Shown here piece by piece: positions 8,684 through 16,477 of a DNA stretch of 64,000 nt (the stretch's first letter is position 1; each line of letters begins with the position of its first letter). The translations under genes and the position numbers were made by a program. The stretch is from contig JADJLL010000001.1 of the NCBI GenBank assembly GCA_016710095.1, positions 271,032 to 335,031 of the forward strand, in the 5' to 3' direction. This DNA is from Candidatus Eiseniibacteriota bacterium. Its GTDB lineage: Bacteria; Eisenbacteria; RBG-16-71-46. The notes below the pieces were generated by a model, which was not told the origin of the DNA, did no database searches, and worked only from the letters and a program-made list of their open reading frames with translations.

Positions 8684-9513
8684 CAGGACTTCGCCTGGTA
8701 CACGCGGACGTAGTCCACGAGCATCGCCTGCGGGAACACCGTCGAACCGTCCGGAGCGCCGACGTAGTTACCGCCGACCGCGACGTTCAGGATGATGAAG
8801 AACGGATGCTCGAACACCCAGCGCCCGCCCGGCGGCACGTCGGAGGCCGTGCGCGTCTGGTACGGCACGTCGTCCACGAGCCAGGTCATCTTGCCCGTTT
8901 CCCACTCGACCGCGAACACGTGATAGCCGCCGTTGAACGTGCCGGTCGGCAGCGTGTACGTGTCCGTCAGCGCGCCGCCGCCCGAGTAGCCGGGCCCGTG
9001 CAGGCTGCCCGTGCTCTTGGTGGGCTGCTGGCCGCGGTACTCCATGATGTCGATCTCGCCGCACGCCGGCCATCCAGCGGAGCCGATGTCGTTGCCGAGG
9101 AGCCAGAACGCCGGCCAGATGCCCTGACCGACGGGCAGCTGGATGCGCGCCTCGAAGCGGCCCTTCGCCTGTGTGAAGAGTCCGCGCGTGAGGATGCGCG
9201 CCGACGTGTAGTTGCTGCCGAGGTAGCTCTCCTGCTTCGCGACGATGCGCAGGTGGCCCGCGCCGTCGAGCGAGACGTTCTCGGGGCGGCTCGTGTCGTA
9301 CTCGAGCTGCGAGTTGCCCCAGTCGGTGCCGATGTCGTACGTCCACTTGGCCGCGTTGGGCGAGGAGCCCGCGGGCCCGTCGAACTCGTCCTGCCACGTG
9401 ATCGTGCGGCCGGTCGGCGGCGCGGTCGTCTGCGGCACGAGCGGATCCGAGACGCATCCGACGATCGCACACACGGTGGCGGTGCAGGCGAGCACCGCGA
9501 GGAAACGCTTCAT
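8683..9513 (-). CDS. GH16 family endo-beta-1,3-glucanase (laminarinase-like) lipoprotein
   Basis: 276 residues. The signal peptide ends in VCAIVGC, a probable lipobox with C20, so it is likely anchored at the cell envelope. The GH16 active-site signature GEIDIMEY gives the nucleophile E153, the helper D155 and the acid/base E158. The flanks GRFEARIQLP...GIWPAFWLLG and VDYVRVYQ are typical of bacterial laminarinases. It would cut beta-1,3 (or mixed beta-1,3/1,4) glucans into oligosaccharides for the adjacent ABC importer. Its ATG overlaps the ROK stop as ATGA and its stop overlaps the binding-protein ATG, so translation is coupled through the operon. Family assignment is firm; exact linkage preference is inferred. 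Confidence 0.93.
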   Translation of the reverse strand: MKRFLAVLACTATVCAIVGCVSDPLVPQTTAPPTGRTITWQDEFDGPAGSSPNAAKWTYDIGTDWGNSQLEYDTSRPENVSLDGAGHLRIVAKQESYLGSNYTSARILTRGLFTQAKGRFEARIQLPVGQGIWPAFWLLGNDIGSAGWPACGEIDIMEYRGQQPTKSTGSLHGPGYSGGGALTDTYTLPTGTFNGGYHVFAVEWETGKMTWLVDDVPYQTRTASDVPPGGRWVFEHPFFIILNVAVGGNYVGAPDGSTVFPQAMLVDYVRVYQAKS

Positions 9514-10790
9514 CGAGCCACCTTGGCCGCGGCGGGCGCGGACGGGAAGAGACGGGGATTGGCGAGGGCTTCCTTGAGCACGAGGCTCGCGGCGCCCACG
9601 GCGACGGTCTGCGGCCCGAGTTCGCTCATGAGGATGGACGACGCGGCGCCGGAGTTGACGCGCGTGCGCTGGCTCACGGTTTCGCGCAGCGGCTCGAGGA
9701 ACCGGTCGCCGAGCTGCGTGATGCCGCCGCCCACGATGACGACGGACGGATTCATGAGGTTGAGCATGCCGGCGATCGCGATGCCGAGATACTCGGCGGC
9801 GTCGCGCACGACGCGCGTGCCGAGCTGGTCGCCCGCGAGCGCGGCCTCTTCGATCGCCTCGAGCGTCATCTGTCCGCTCGCGAGCGTGCTGCCGGGATAC
9901 TCGGACAGCAGCGCCTTCGCGCGCTTCACGAGCGCGGGAGAGCCCACGTGCGTGGCGAGGCAGCCGCGCAGACCGCACACGCACGGTTCGCCGTTGGGAT
10001 CGATCGACATGTGGCCGATTTCGCCCGCGAAGCCGGTCGCACCGCGATACACCTCGCCGTCGATCACGTGGCCGGAGCCGACACCGGTGCCCACCTTCAC
10101 GTACGCGAAGTGATGCACGCCGCGTCCCGCGCCCCACCAGTGCTCGGCGAGCGCGCCGAGGTTGGCGTCGTTGTCCACCATGACCGGAACGCCGTAGCGC
10201 TCGCCCAGGTGGTCGAGGCCGCTCTGTCCCTTCCATTCGGGAAGCACGACCTCGGAGAGCGCGAAGGGATGCTTGGGATCCACCGGGCTCGCCACGGCGA
10301 TGCCGATGCCGACCAGCGTGCGCGCGGCGTTGCGGCGGCTCTTCAGCGCCGCGTCGCAGAGCGTGTGCACGAGTTCGCGCGTGCCGGCCGGATCGGTGCG
10401 CACCGGGTGATGCTGGTGCTGCCAGTCGAGCACCTGCCCGCGCAGGTCGGTCATCGCGACCGCCACGTGGGAGGCGCCGACTTCGACGCCGAGGATGCAG
10501 CAGGCGCCGTCCTCGAAGTTGAGCACGATCGGCCGCCGTCCACCGAGCGACTCGCCCGGACCGCCCTCGCTCACGAGGCCGGTGGGGAGCAGCGAGTCCA
10601 CGACTTCGGACACGGTGGAGCGGGACAGATCGGCACGCCTCGCGATTTCGGCGCGCGAGATCGCGCGCTCCTGCCAGATCAGGCGCAGGACCGAGTCGGC
10701 CAGCGGCCGCGCGCGCACCGCTTCGGGAGCGGGCGCGGCGCGACGGGTGCCGGCGGGTTTGGCGGAAAGGCGAGGCTTGCGAGGAGGCAC
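9510..10790 (-). CDS. ROK-family transcriptional regulator
   Basis: 426 residues from a GTG at 10790, with GGAGAG just upstream. An N-terminal winged helix (about 35-75: ISRAEIARRADLSRSTVSEVVDSLLPTGLVSEG) is followed by a ROK domain. Sugar and zinc motifs are visible: GHMSIDPNGEPCVCGLRGCL, where the cysteines bind structural zinc. The ATP-binding DxGGT motif is replaced by VGASHV, so it is a regulator rather than a sugar kinase. It resembles NagC/XylR/BglR-type repressors that release DNA when sugar binds. It lies second in the operon, 16 bases behind the lipoprotein gene, and probably controls it through the palindrome at 12241-12266. Confidence 0.9.
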   Translation of the reverse strand: MPPRKPRLSAKPAGTRRAAPAPEAVRARPLADSVLRLIWQERAISRAEIARRADLSRSTVSEVVDSLLPTGLVSEGGPGESLGGRRPIVLNFEDGACCILGVEVGASHVAVAMTDLRGQVLDWQHQHHPVRTDPAGTRELVHTLCDAALKSRRNAARTLVGIGIAVASPVDPKHPFALSEVVLPEWKGQSGLDHLGERYGVPVMVDNDANLGALAEHWWGAGRGVHHFAYVKVGTGVGSGHVIDGEVYRGATGFAGEIGHMSIDPNGEPCVCGLRGCLATHVGSPALVKRAKALLSEYPGSTLASGQMTLEAIEEAALAGDQLGTRVVRDAAEYLGIAIAGMLNLMNPSVVIVGGGITQLGDRFLEPLRETVSQRTRVNSGAASSILMSELGPQTVAVGAASLVLKEALANPRLFPSAPAAAKVAR

Positions 10791-10806
10791 GGAACTCTCC
10801 GGGCTT

Positions 10807-12168
10807 CTACTTGTGGAAGTAGATGTTGTCGAGATACACGGTGCCGACGTCGCCCGAGATGATCAGCTGGGCGACGTGCCCGCGCGTGGTCATGTTGGTG
10901 AAGTCGGACAGCGGAATATCGAAGCTCGTCCAGGTCCCGAACTGCAGCGCCGGCACGGAGGAGTTGTTGAACGTGAGTTCCTGCTCCTTGTCGTCGCCGC
11001 CGGCGAAGATGCCGTTGGCACCGAAGTCGACGAGCTTGATCCGGAACACATTACCCGACGGCGCCCAAACGTCCGCATGGAAGTGCGTCATCGTGGTCGC
11101 GTCGATCGGGGCGGAGCCGAACTCGATGCCGGCGTACACGAGGTTCGAGTACTTCTTGGCGGCGTTGCCCGCGATCGTCACGTCGGACACGTCGGCCACG
11201 TCCCAGCTCGCCGAGAACGTGTCCACGGTGCGGTTCGTGTAGGCGTTGCTGTAGAGCGAGATCACGTCGGCCGCGGCGCGGCTCGGCGTGGGCGCGGCGG
11301 TGAGCGGCGCGGGATTCGGGTTCAGCGTGAGCGAGCCCGACGCGGGAATGTTGCCGAGCAGGCCGGTGATCGTCGTGGTGCCTTCGCCGACGACGTGCAC
11401 GATGCCTTCGCCGCCCGTCGCGACCGTGTCGGCCGACGAGACGAACGTGAAGTAGCCCATCATGCAGCCGACCGCGACGTCCACGCCGTCCACCGCGAAG
11501 GTGACCTGCGTGCCGGGCACGCTGAGGTTCTCGCCGACGTCCGGCGTGAGCGACTGCGACGTGAACGACGGGCGCGGATCGGTGATCGTGGTGAGGAACT
11601 CGTACTGGACCTCGTCGAACCAGATCGTGCTGCCGGCGCCGCTCTCGGGGCCTTCCGCGAAGAAGAACATGCCCTTCTCGTCGGCGAGGCGCGATGCGAG
11701 CGGGATCGGGATCACGAAGCGCTGCCACGTGGTCGTCATCGTGAGCGCGTTGATGCGCGCTTCGTACTTGGACGTGCCCGTGTTGTCGTTGCCGATACCG
11801 ACGACGTCGACCGCGATCGGGCGGTTGGATTTCGCCCAGAACGTGAGGCAGTTGTACGTCGACAGGTCGCGCGCGCGGTTCACCGTGAACGCGCCGCCCG
11901 CGTATCCGCCCGTCGGATCGCCGGGGCCGGGCACCGTGATCTTGATGGCCGAACTTCCCGAGTGCACCGTGGTGGAGTCGATGCTGATCGCATCGAGCTT
12001 CGAGCCCAGGAACGCCTGGAAGTCCACGTTCGCACCGAAGCCGTCGCTGTAGACGACCGGATCCTTGATCGTGGGCGCCACGATGCCCGTGTGCTTGGCA
12101 CAGCCGGTGGCGGCGAACGCCAGCACGGCGACCAGGGCGGCGAGAACGCGAGAGATTCGAGTGGACAT
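10807..12168 (-). CDS. Secreted lipoprotein with two CBM-like jelly rolls and a central Ig-like domain
   Basis: 453 residues, first gene of the operon. The signal peptide ends in AFAATGC (lipobox, C23). Residues about 40-190 form a carbohydrate-binding jelly-roll-like domain (DSTTVHSGSSAIKITVPG ... TIWFDEVQYE). About 195-290 is Ig-like (bacterial Big type). About 300-453 is a second jelly roll ending in VGTVYLDNIYFHK. The latter type accompanies laminarin-binding proteins and GH16 enzymes in Bacteroidota (family knowledge). No catalytic motif is seen. It probably holds beta-glucan at the cell surface next to the GH16 enzyme and the importer. The ROK gene follows after 16 bases. Confidence 0.75.
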   Translation of the reverse strand: MSTRISRVLAALVAVLAFAATGCAKHTGIVAPTIKDPVVYSDGFGANVDFQAFLGSKLDAISIDSTTVHSGSSAIKITVPGPGDPTGGYAGGAFTVNRARDLSTYNCLTFWAKSNRPIAVDVVGIGNDNTGTSKYEARINALTMTTTWQRFVIPIPLASRLADEKGMFFFAEGPESGAGSTIWFDEVQYEFLTTITDPRPSFTSQSLTPDVGENLSVPGTQVTFAVDGVDVAVGCMMGYFTFVSSADTVATGGEGIVHVVGEGTTTITGLLGNIPASGSLTLNPNPAPLTAAPTPSRAAADVISLYSNAYTNRTVDTFSASWDVADVSDVTIAGNAAKKYSNLVYAGIEFGSAPIDATTMTHFHADVWAPSGNVFRIKLVDFGANGIFAGGDDKEQELTFNNSSVPALQFGTWTSFDIPLSDFTNMTTRGHVAQLIISGDVGTVYLDNIYFHK

Positions 12169-12240
12169 GAAACGCCTCCGGGACGGTCCTCAGGAGCGGG
12201 AAGCCGCCGGGGCCAATTAGAAGAGTGGCCGGGGCGGACG

Positions 12241-12266
12241 AGCTTTGTTTGCGTGCCGAACAAACT
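12241..12266. promoter_or_regulatory. Putative ROK operator (XylR-box-like palindrome)
   Basis: Read on the minus strand this is AGTTTGTT, nine bases, then AACAAAGCT. The 6-bp core arms (TTTGTT 12244-12249, AACAAA 12259-12264) are perfect. The half-site AGTTTGTT matches the known operator of the ROK repressor XylR of Bacillus (AGTTTGTT...AACAAACT). It is an A/T-rich island in very GC-rich DNA, 73 bases before the first gene of an operon that encodes a ROK protein. Confidence 0.6.
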
Positions 12267-12398
12267 ATCGCCGGGGCCGCCGGGGCTGTCAACAGGAGAT
12301 GCGGGGGATGGGCGCACGCGCCCCCGAGGGGGTGGGCGCGGCGGGCCGGTCAGGGCGGGGCGTGGGGGCGGCGTGGGAGCAGCCGGCCCGACGGCGAA

Positions 12399-12599
12399 TC
12401 AGCGCGTCGGCGGGGCGCTCGCCGAGGGTGAGGCTTCGCCACCGCTGGTGGCGGGCGACGGCTGCGCGAGCGCGCGGCGATTCTCGCGATCCCACCAGAG
12501 TATGCCGAGCGTGAGCAGGAACAGCAGACCGTAGATCCAGAAGCGCTGGCTCACGAGGAAGCTGGGGCGTTCGCTCGAGCCGAGCGGATGCGTCGTCAT
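12399..12599 (-). CDS. Small single-pass membrane protein
   Basis: 66 residues from the ATG at 12599 (MTTHPLGSSERPSF), preceded by GAGG at a usable distance; an upstream in-frame ATG at 12647 would add 16 residues that look non-coding. One clear transmembrane helix (FWIYGLLFLLTLGILWW) is followed by a short charged DRENRRA stop-transfer region and a Ser/Ala/Pro-rich tail. No recognised family. It stands alone between the glucan operon and a divergent DUF429-like gene. Confidence 0.55.
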   Translation of the reverse strand: MTTHPLGSSERPSFLVSQRFWIYGLLFLLTLGILWWDRENRRALAQPSPATSGGEASPSASAPPTR

Positions 12600-12740
12600 G
12601 TCGAACCTCGAGGGTGGAGCTCGGGAATCTCCGTGTGCGCGCATCATGGGCCGTGCATGCTACGGGCGTGTTACCGCGCGATGGCCGTCCCGCGAAATCC
12701 GGCCCCCGCGCAGTCGAGTCGAGCGAGACAGGAGAGCCGG

Positions 12741-13385
12741 ATGCACGTGATCGGGGTGGATCTCTCGGGGCCGGGCAACGTGGCGGACACGGCGGTCGCC
12801 GTGTTCGAGGCCGGCGCACGCGGGCTGAAGCTGCGCGCGACGGAGACGGGCGTGGGCGACCTGCGGTTGTTCGAGCTCGTGGGCGCGCTGGCCGCGCGCG
12901 GGCCGGTCGTCGCGGGGCTCGACGCGCCGCTGTCCTACCAGCCCGGCGGCGGCGACCGGCCGGGCGACAAGTCGCTGCGGCGCGCGATCGTGGCGGCCGG
13001 GATGCACTCGGGCTCGGTGATGACGCCGACCATGACGCGCATGGCGTACCTCACGCTGCGCGGCGTCGCGGTGTCCCGCACGCTGGGTGCGATGGGCCGG
13101 CGCGCGCCGCGGATCGTCGAGGTGCATCCCGGCGCCGCGATGGCGCTGCGCGGCGCGCCGATCGCCGACGTGCGCGCGCTCAAGCGCGACGACGCGGCGC
13201 GTGCGCGGCTGCTCGCGTGGCTCGACGCCCGCGGGCTGCGCGGGGCGAAGGCGCTGAAGCGCTCGCCGGACCACCTGGTCGCCGCGTGCGCCTGCGCACT
13301 CGCCGCATGGCGCTGGAGCGAAGGCGATGCCGCCTGGCTCGAACCCGCCGCGCCACCCGCACACCCGTTCGACTTCGCGGTGTAG
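12741..13385 (+). CDS. DUF429-like (RNase H-fold) protein
   Basis: 214 residues, ATG at 12741 preceded by AGGAGAG. The N-terminus MHVIGVDLSGPGNVADTAVAVFE and the later GLDAPLSYQPGG and IVEVHPGAA follow the pattern of DUF429. That family has an RNase H-like fold and unknown function: an acidic GxD start, then DAP, then E-x-HP. The end SPDHLVAACACALAAWRW also fits (D-x-x-DAxxxAxxA). Predicted soluble and cytoplasmic. It is convergent with the PP2C gene, 17 bases apart. Confidence 0.7.
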   Translation: MHVIGVDLSGPGNVADTAVAVFEAGARGLKLRATETGVGDLRLFELVGALAARGPVVAGLDAPLSYQPGGGDRPGDKSLRRAIVAAGMHSGSVMTPTMTRMAYLTLRGVAVSRTLGAMGRRAPRIVEVHPGAAMALRGAPIADVRALKRDDAARARLLAWLDARGLRGAKALKRSPDHLVAACACALAAWRWSEGDAAWLEPAAPPAHPFDFAV

Positions 13386-13402
13386 ACGGGCCGGCGGGGC
13401 CG

Positions 13403-14311
13403 CTACTTCACCGCGAACGCCGCCACGATCACGGTGACGTTGTCGGGCGCGCCGCGCTGCAGGGCGAGGTCCACCAGCGCCTGCGCCGCGTCGGCGCTCA
13501 CGGGGTTGTCCGCGAGCACGCGGGCGATGTCCTCTTCGCTCGCCACCTTCGTGAGGCCGTCGGAACACAGCAGGAGCCGCGTGCCGTCCTCGATGTCGCG
13601 ATGGTGCGTGTCGGACTCGATGTTCGCGGTCGGGCTGCCGAGCGCGCGCGTGAGCACGTGGCTCATCGGGTGCTGGTCCACCTCGGACTGCGGCAGCTTG
13701 CCCATGTTCGCGTATTCCTGCGCCACCGTGTGGTCGCGCGTGATCCGGAACAGCCGGCCGTTGCGCAGTTCGTACGCGCGCGAGTCGCCGACGTGCATGA
13801 TGAACATGTCGCCGCCCACCGTGTACGCGCTCGTGAACGTCGTGCCCATGCCCGCGAACTCGGGATCCTGCTCCTGGCGCGCGCGGATGGCGACGTGCAT
13901 GTGCTGCAGGTAGGCGCGCGAGCGCGTGATCAGCTCGTCGATCTCGGAGTCGCGCGTGGCCGGGTCGTCGAACTTGAGCGCCCACTTCGGCTGCTTCGAG
14001 ATGGCGTCCACCAGCGACTGCAACGCCATGCTGCTCGCGACCTCGCCGGCCTTCGCGCCGCCGAGGCCGTCACCCACGATCAGCAGGTGCCCGGTGTCCT
14101 CGATGTGGTTCGGGAGCGTGCCCACGGCGACGTTGCTCGAGACGCAGTCCATGAACCGGCCGAGGCGATAGACGACGTACGCGTCCTCGTTGTTCGCGCG
14201 CGAACCCTTGTGGGTGAGCGCGGCGATGTCCGCCTTCACGCGGTACGTCGGTATGCCGGCGTCCACGAAGGAGCCGGTGGGCTCGGGCGGATTTTCGGGC
14301 GTCTCGTTCAC
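13403..14311 (-). CDS. PP2C-type serine/threonine phosphatase (Stp1-like)
   Basis: 302 residues from the GTG at 14311, preceded by GGAGG; upstream in-frame codons exist but show no homology. PP2C metal-binding motifs appear in order: NNEDAYVV, IVGDGLGGAKAGE, GMGTTFTSAYTVG, HVGDSRAYEL, LLLCSDGLTKV and APDNVTVIV. A cytoplasmic Mn/Mg-dependent phosphatase that normally reverses Hanks-type kinase signalling; no partner kinase gene is seen in the window. An insert at about 75-110 (QSLVDAISKQPKWALKFDDP) is family-typical. Confidence 0.9.
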   Translation of the reverse strand: MNETPENPPEPTGSFVDAGIPTYRVKADIAALTHKGSRANNEDAYVVYRLGRFMDCVSSNVAVGTLPNHIEDTGHLLIVGDGLGGAKAGEVASSMALQSLVDAISKQPKWALKFDDPATRDSEIDELITRSRAYLQHMHVAIRARQEQDPEFAGMGTTFTSAYTVGGDMFIMHVGDSRAYELRNGRLFRITRDHTVAQEYANMGKLPQSEVDQHPMSHVLTRALGSPTANIESDTHHRDIEDGTRLLLCSDGLTKVASEEDIARVLADNPVSADAAQALVDLALQRGAPDNVTVIVAAFAVK

Positions 14312-14388
14312 GGCGGGTACCTCCGAGGGTGGGGGCACGAAGGAGAGCGGCGACCACCATACCCACAAAGTCGCCGGAATTGCCCGGG

Positions 14389-14422
14389 GAACTTTCGAGG
14401 ACCTGACGCAGTCTTTGCTGGC
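14389..14422 (+). promoter_or_regulatory. Possible ECF-sigma-type promoter
   Basis: GGAACTT at 14389-14395 resembles an ECF-sigma -35 element. About 17 bases downstream is a TCTTT-containing segment, some 85 bases before the Arg/Gly-rich secreted protein. Pattern match only. Confidence 0.2.
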
Positions 14423-14504
14423 CAGTCGCTCCGCTCGTGCGGCATGCTGGCACCAGCGGCGCGCCATCTCGGCTCCCCAGCCCGGCACGCCAGAAGAGGA
14501 TCCG

Positions 14505-15218
14505 ATGTTCGCGAAGCAGACGAGCATTCGAAGCGCGGGGGCTTCCGCCCTCGTGGCCGCGCTGTTGTGCATGGCGTCGGTCGGCGCGGTGGTGTCCGCC
14601 CATGCGCAGGGCGCCGAAGGCCGCGACTATCGCAGGGGAGACCGTCCCGAAAGCGGCGAGCGTGCGCGCGAACCGCGCACGGCACCGGCGCCCGCGCCTT
14701 CCAGTGGTGACGGCGGGCACATGCGCCGCGGCGACATCGAGCGCGGACGCGGCGGGGACGGCCATCGCGACGGCGGCGGCTACAGCGGCCGCGGTGGTGG
14801 CTCTCGCGACCACGGCGGCTATCGCGACCGCGGGGGCTCGCGCCACGGCGGTGGCTACGGCGACAACTGGCGCCATCGCGACTACCCGCGCCGTCACGTG
14901 TGGCGTTCGCGCCCGATCGTGCGGCTGAACGTCGGCTGGGGCTATCCCTACTACCACTCGCCGCGCTACCGGCACTACTACGCGCGCCGTCCGGTCGTGC
15001 GGACGTACGTGCCCGAGATCCAGGTCGACAACTACCCGCCGGCCGGTTGCGACTACTACGACCCGTACTGCCAGCGCACGTTCGAGTCGCTCGACGAGTA
15101 CACCGAGCATCTCGACGGCGCGGACCACGACGAATTCGTCGAAATCCTCGATTCCGACTCCGACGAGTACGTCCGCACGCTCGAACTGGTCGGCGGCTAC
15201 TGGGGCGTGAGGAGGTAG
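14505..15218 (+). CDS. Secreted Arg/Gly/Asp/Tyr-rich protein
   Basis: 237 residues; ATG at 14505 follows AGAAGAGG. A signal peptide (cleavage about VVSAHAQG) leads into a low-complexity section (about 38-125) of R, G, D, H and S. A Tyr-rich section follows (GWGYPYYHSPRYRHYYARR), then an ordered-looking acidic C-terminus (CDYYDPYCQRTFESLDEYTEHLDGADHDEFVEIL) with a cysteine pair. I do not recognise a family. Similar RG/Y-rich exported proteins are usually unannotated envelope components. It is monocistronic: an independent terminator follows, and it is divergent from the PP2C gene. Confidence 0.65.
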   Translation: MFAKQTSIRSAGASALVAALLCMASVGAVVSAHAQGAEGRDYRRGDRPESGERAREPRTAPAPAPSSGDGGHMRRGDIERGRGGDGHRDGGGYSGRGGGSRDHGGYRDRGGSRHGGGYGDNWRHRDYPRRHVWRSRPIVRLNVGWGYPYYHSPRYRHYYARRPVVRTYVPEIQVDNYPPAGCDYYDPYCQRTFESLDEYTEHLDGADHDEFVEILDSDSDEYVRTLELVGGYWGVRR

Positions 15219-15247
15219 TCCGGCCCCAGCGGCTCGAAGCCATCGCG

Positions 15248-15279
15248 ACGCCCGCTCCGGCGCTCCCCGGAGCGGGCGT
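15248..15279 (+). terminator. Hairpin terminator after the Arg/Gly-rich protein gene
   Basis: 13-bp perfect stem ACGCCCGCTCCGG (15248-15260) with CCGGAGCGGGCGT (15267-15279), 6-base loop. It lies 30 bases after the stop. No U tract. Confidence 0.55.
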
Positions 15280-15359
15280 TCGTGCGTCCGGGCGGCCGCG
15301 TTGCGAGCGGGACTTTCGGCCACTGGTGCCGCGGGGCGCGAGGCGGCACTGTGCGCTCC

Positions 15360-16256
15360 ATGCGACTCCCACTTCGCCGTTCGCTGTCGGCCGCGCTCCT
15401 TTGTGCCCTGCTCGCCACGCCCGCGCTCGCGTCCCGCCATGTGGTCGTCGTGAGCCTCGACGGACTGCGCCCGGACGTGGGGCTGCGCGCGAACATGCCG
15501 GCGCTGCGTGCGCTCATGAACCGCGGCAGCTTCACCATGTACGCCACCACGACCGACGTCGCGATCACGCTGCCCTCGCATACGTCCATGCTCACCGGTG
15601 TGCCGCCCGAGCAGCACGGCATCACGTACAACGCCGATCCGCGGCCGGCCGACAAGCCCGTGCCCGACTGGCCGACGCTCTTCGACGTCGCGCACCGCGC
15701 GGGGCTCACGACCGCGATGGTGGCGGGCAAGAGCAAGTTCTCCGTGCTCTGCGCGCCGGGCTCGCTCGACACGTCGCTCGTTCCGCCGCGCGGCGGCGTG
15801 TTCCCCGATTCGCTCGTGGCCGAGACCGCCGATCGCTGGATCCGGACGCGCCGCCCGCAGGTGCTGTTCGTGCACCTGCCCGGGCTCGACGCCATCGGGC
15901 ACTCGCGCGGGTGGGGCTCGCACGAGCAGGTCGCGGGCGCCGAGGCCGTCGACCGCGCGTTCGCTCACGTGCTGCGTGCGCTCGCGCAGTCCGGGCTGAA
16001 CGACTCGACGCTGATCATCGTGAGCGCGGACCACGGCGGCGCCGGCAAATCGCACGGCGGGCTCGATCCTCGAAGCCGGCTGATCCCGTGGATCGCGGCC
16101 GGTCCCGGCGTGAAGCACGACTTCGATCTCGCGCTCCTGCCCGCGACGCAGGTCCGGACGGAGGACACGTTCGCGACCGCGGCCGCCTGGATGGGGATCG
16201 CGCTCGAGAAGCCGGTGATCGGGCGATCGGTGGACGAGATCTTCGAGGGACGCTGA
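15360..16256 (+). CDS. Exported alkaline-phosphatase-superfamily phosphodiesterase (NPP-like)
   Basis: 298 residues from the ATG at 15360. A signal peptide (SAALLCALLATPALAS) is followed by the first metal Asp in VVVSLDGLRPD (D34). The nucleophile Thr is in ITLPSHTSMLTGVPPEQHGI (T75). The later metal ligands are in HLPGLDAIGHSRG and SADHGGAGKSHGG. This is the type I phosphodiesterase / nucleotide pyrophosphatase branch of the family. It is periplasmic or secreted and would hydrolyse phosphodiesters or phosphonate-like esters; exact substrate unknown. It precedes the BamA-like gene by about 220 bases. Confidence 0.87.
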   Translation: MRLPLRRSLSAALLCALLATPALASRHVVVVSLDGLRPDVGLRANMPALRALMNRGSFTMYATTTDVAITLPSHTSMLTGVPPEQHGITYNADPRPADKPVPDWPTLFDVAHRAGLTTAMVAGKSKFSVLCAPGSLDTSLVPPRGGVFPDSLVAETADRWIRTRRPQVLFVHLPGLDAIGHSRGWGSHEQVAGAEAVDRAFAHVLRALAQSGLNDSTLIIVSADHGGAGKSHGGLDPRSRLIPWIAAGPGVKHDFDLALLPATQVRTEDTFATAAAWMGIALEKPVIGRSVDEIFEGR

Positions 16257-16477
16257 ACTCCGGCCGGGCCGGCTGCGCGCGGGCCACGGTTTCGTGCTTC
16301 GTTTCCTCCCACCTGTGGTATTTCCTCACGCCGCATGGCCGTCGCGCCGATGCGAGGGCCAGCCCCGGCGCCGCGTGCGCCCGCGTCAACGTGAGGCTCC
16401 GCCACGGGTTCGCCGGGCGGCGGCGCGCCACGCGTGAACGCACGACACGGGGCACGCACGTTGCAGTAGCCCGAGGC

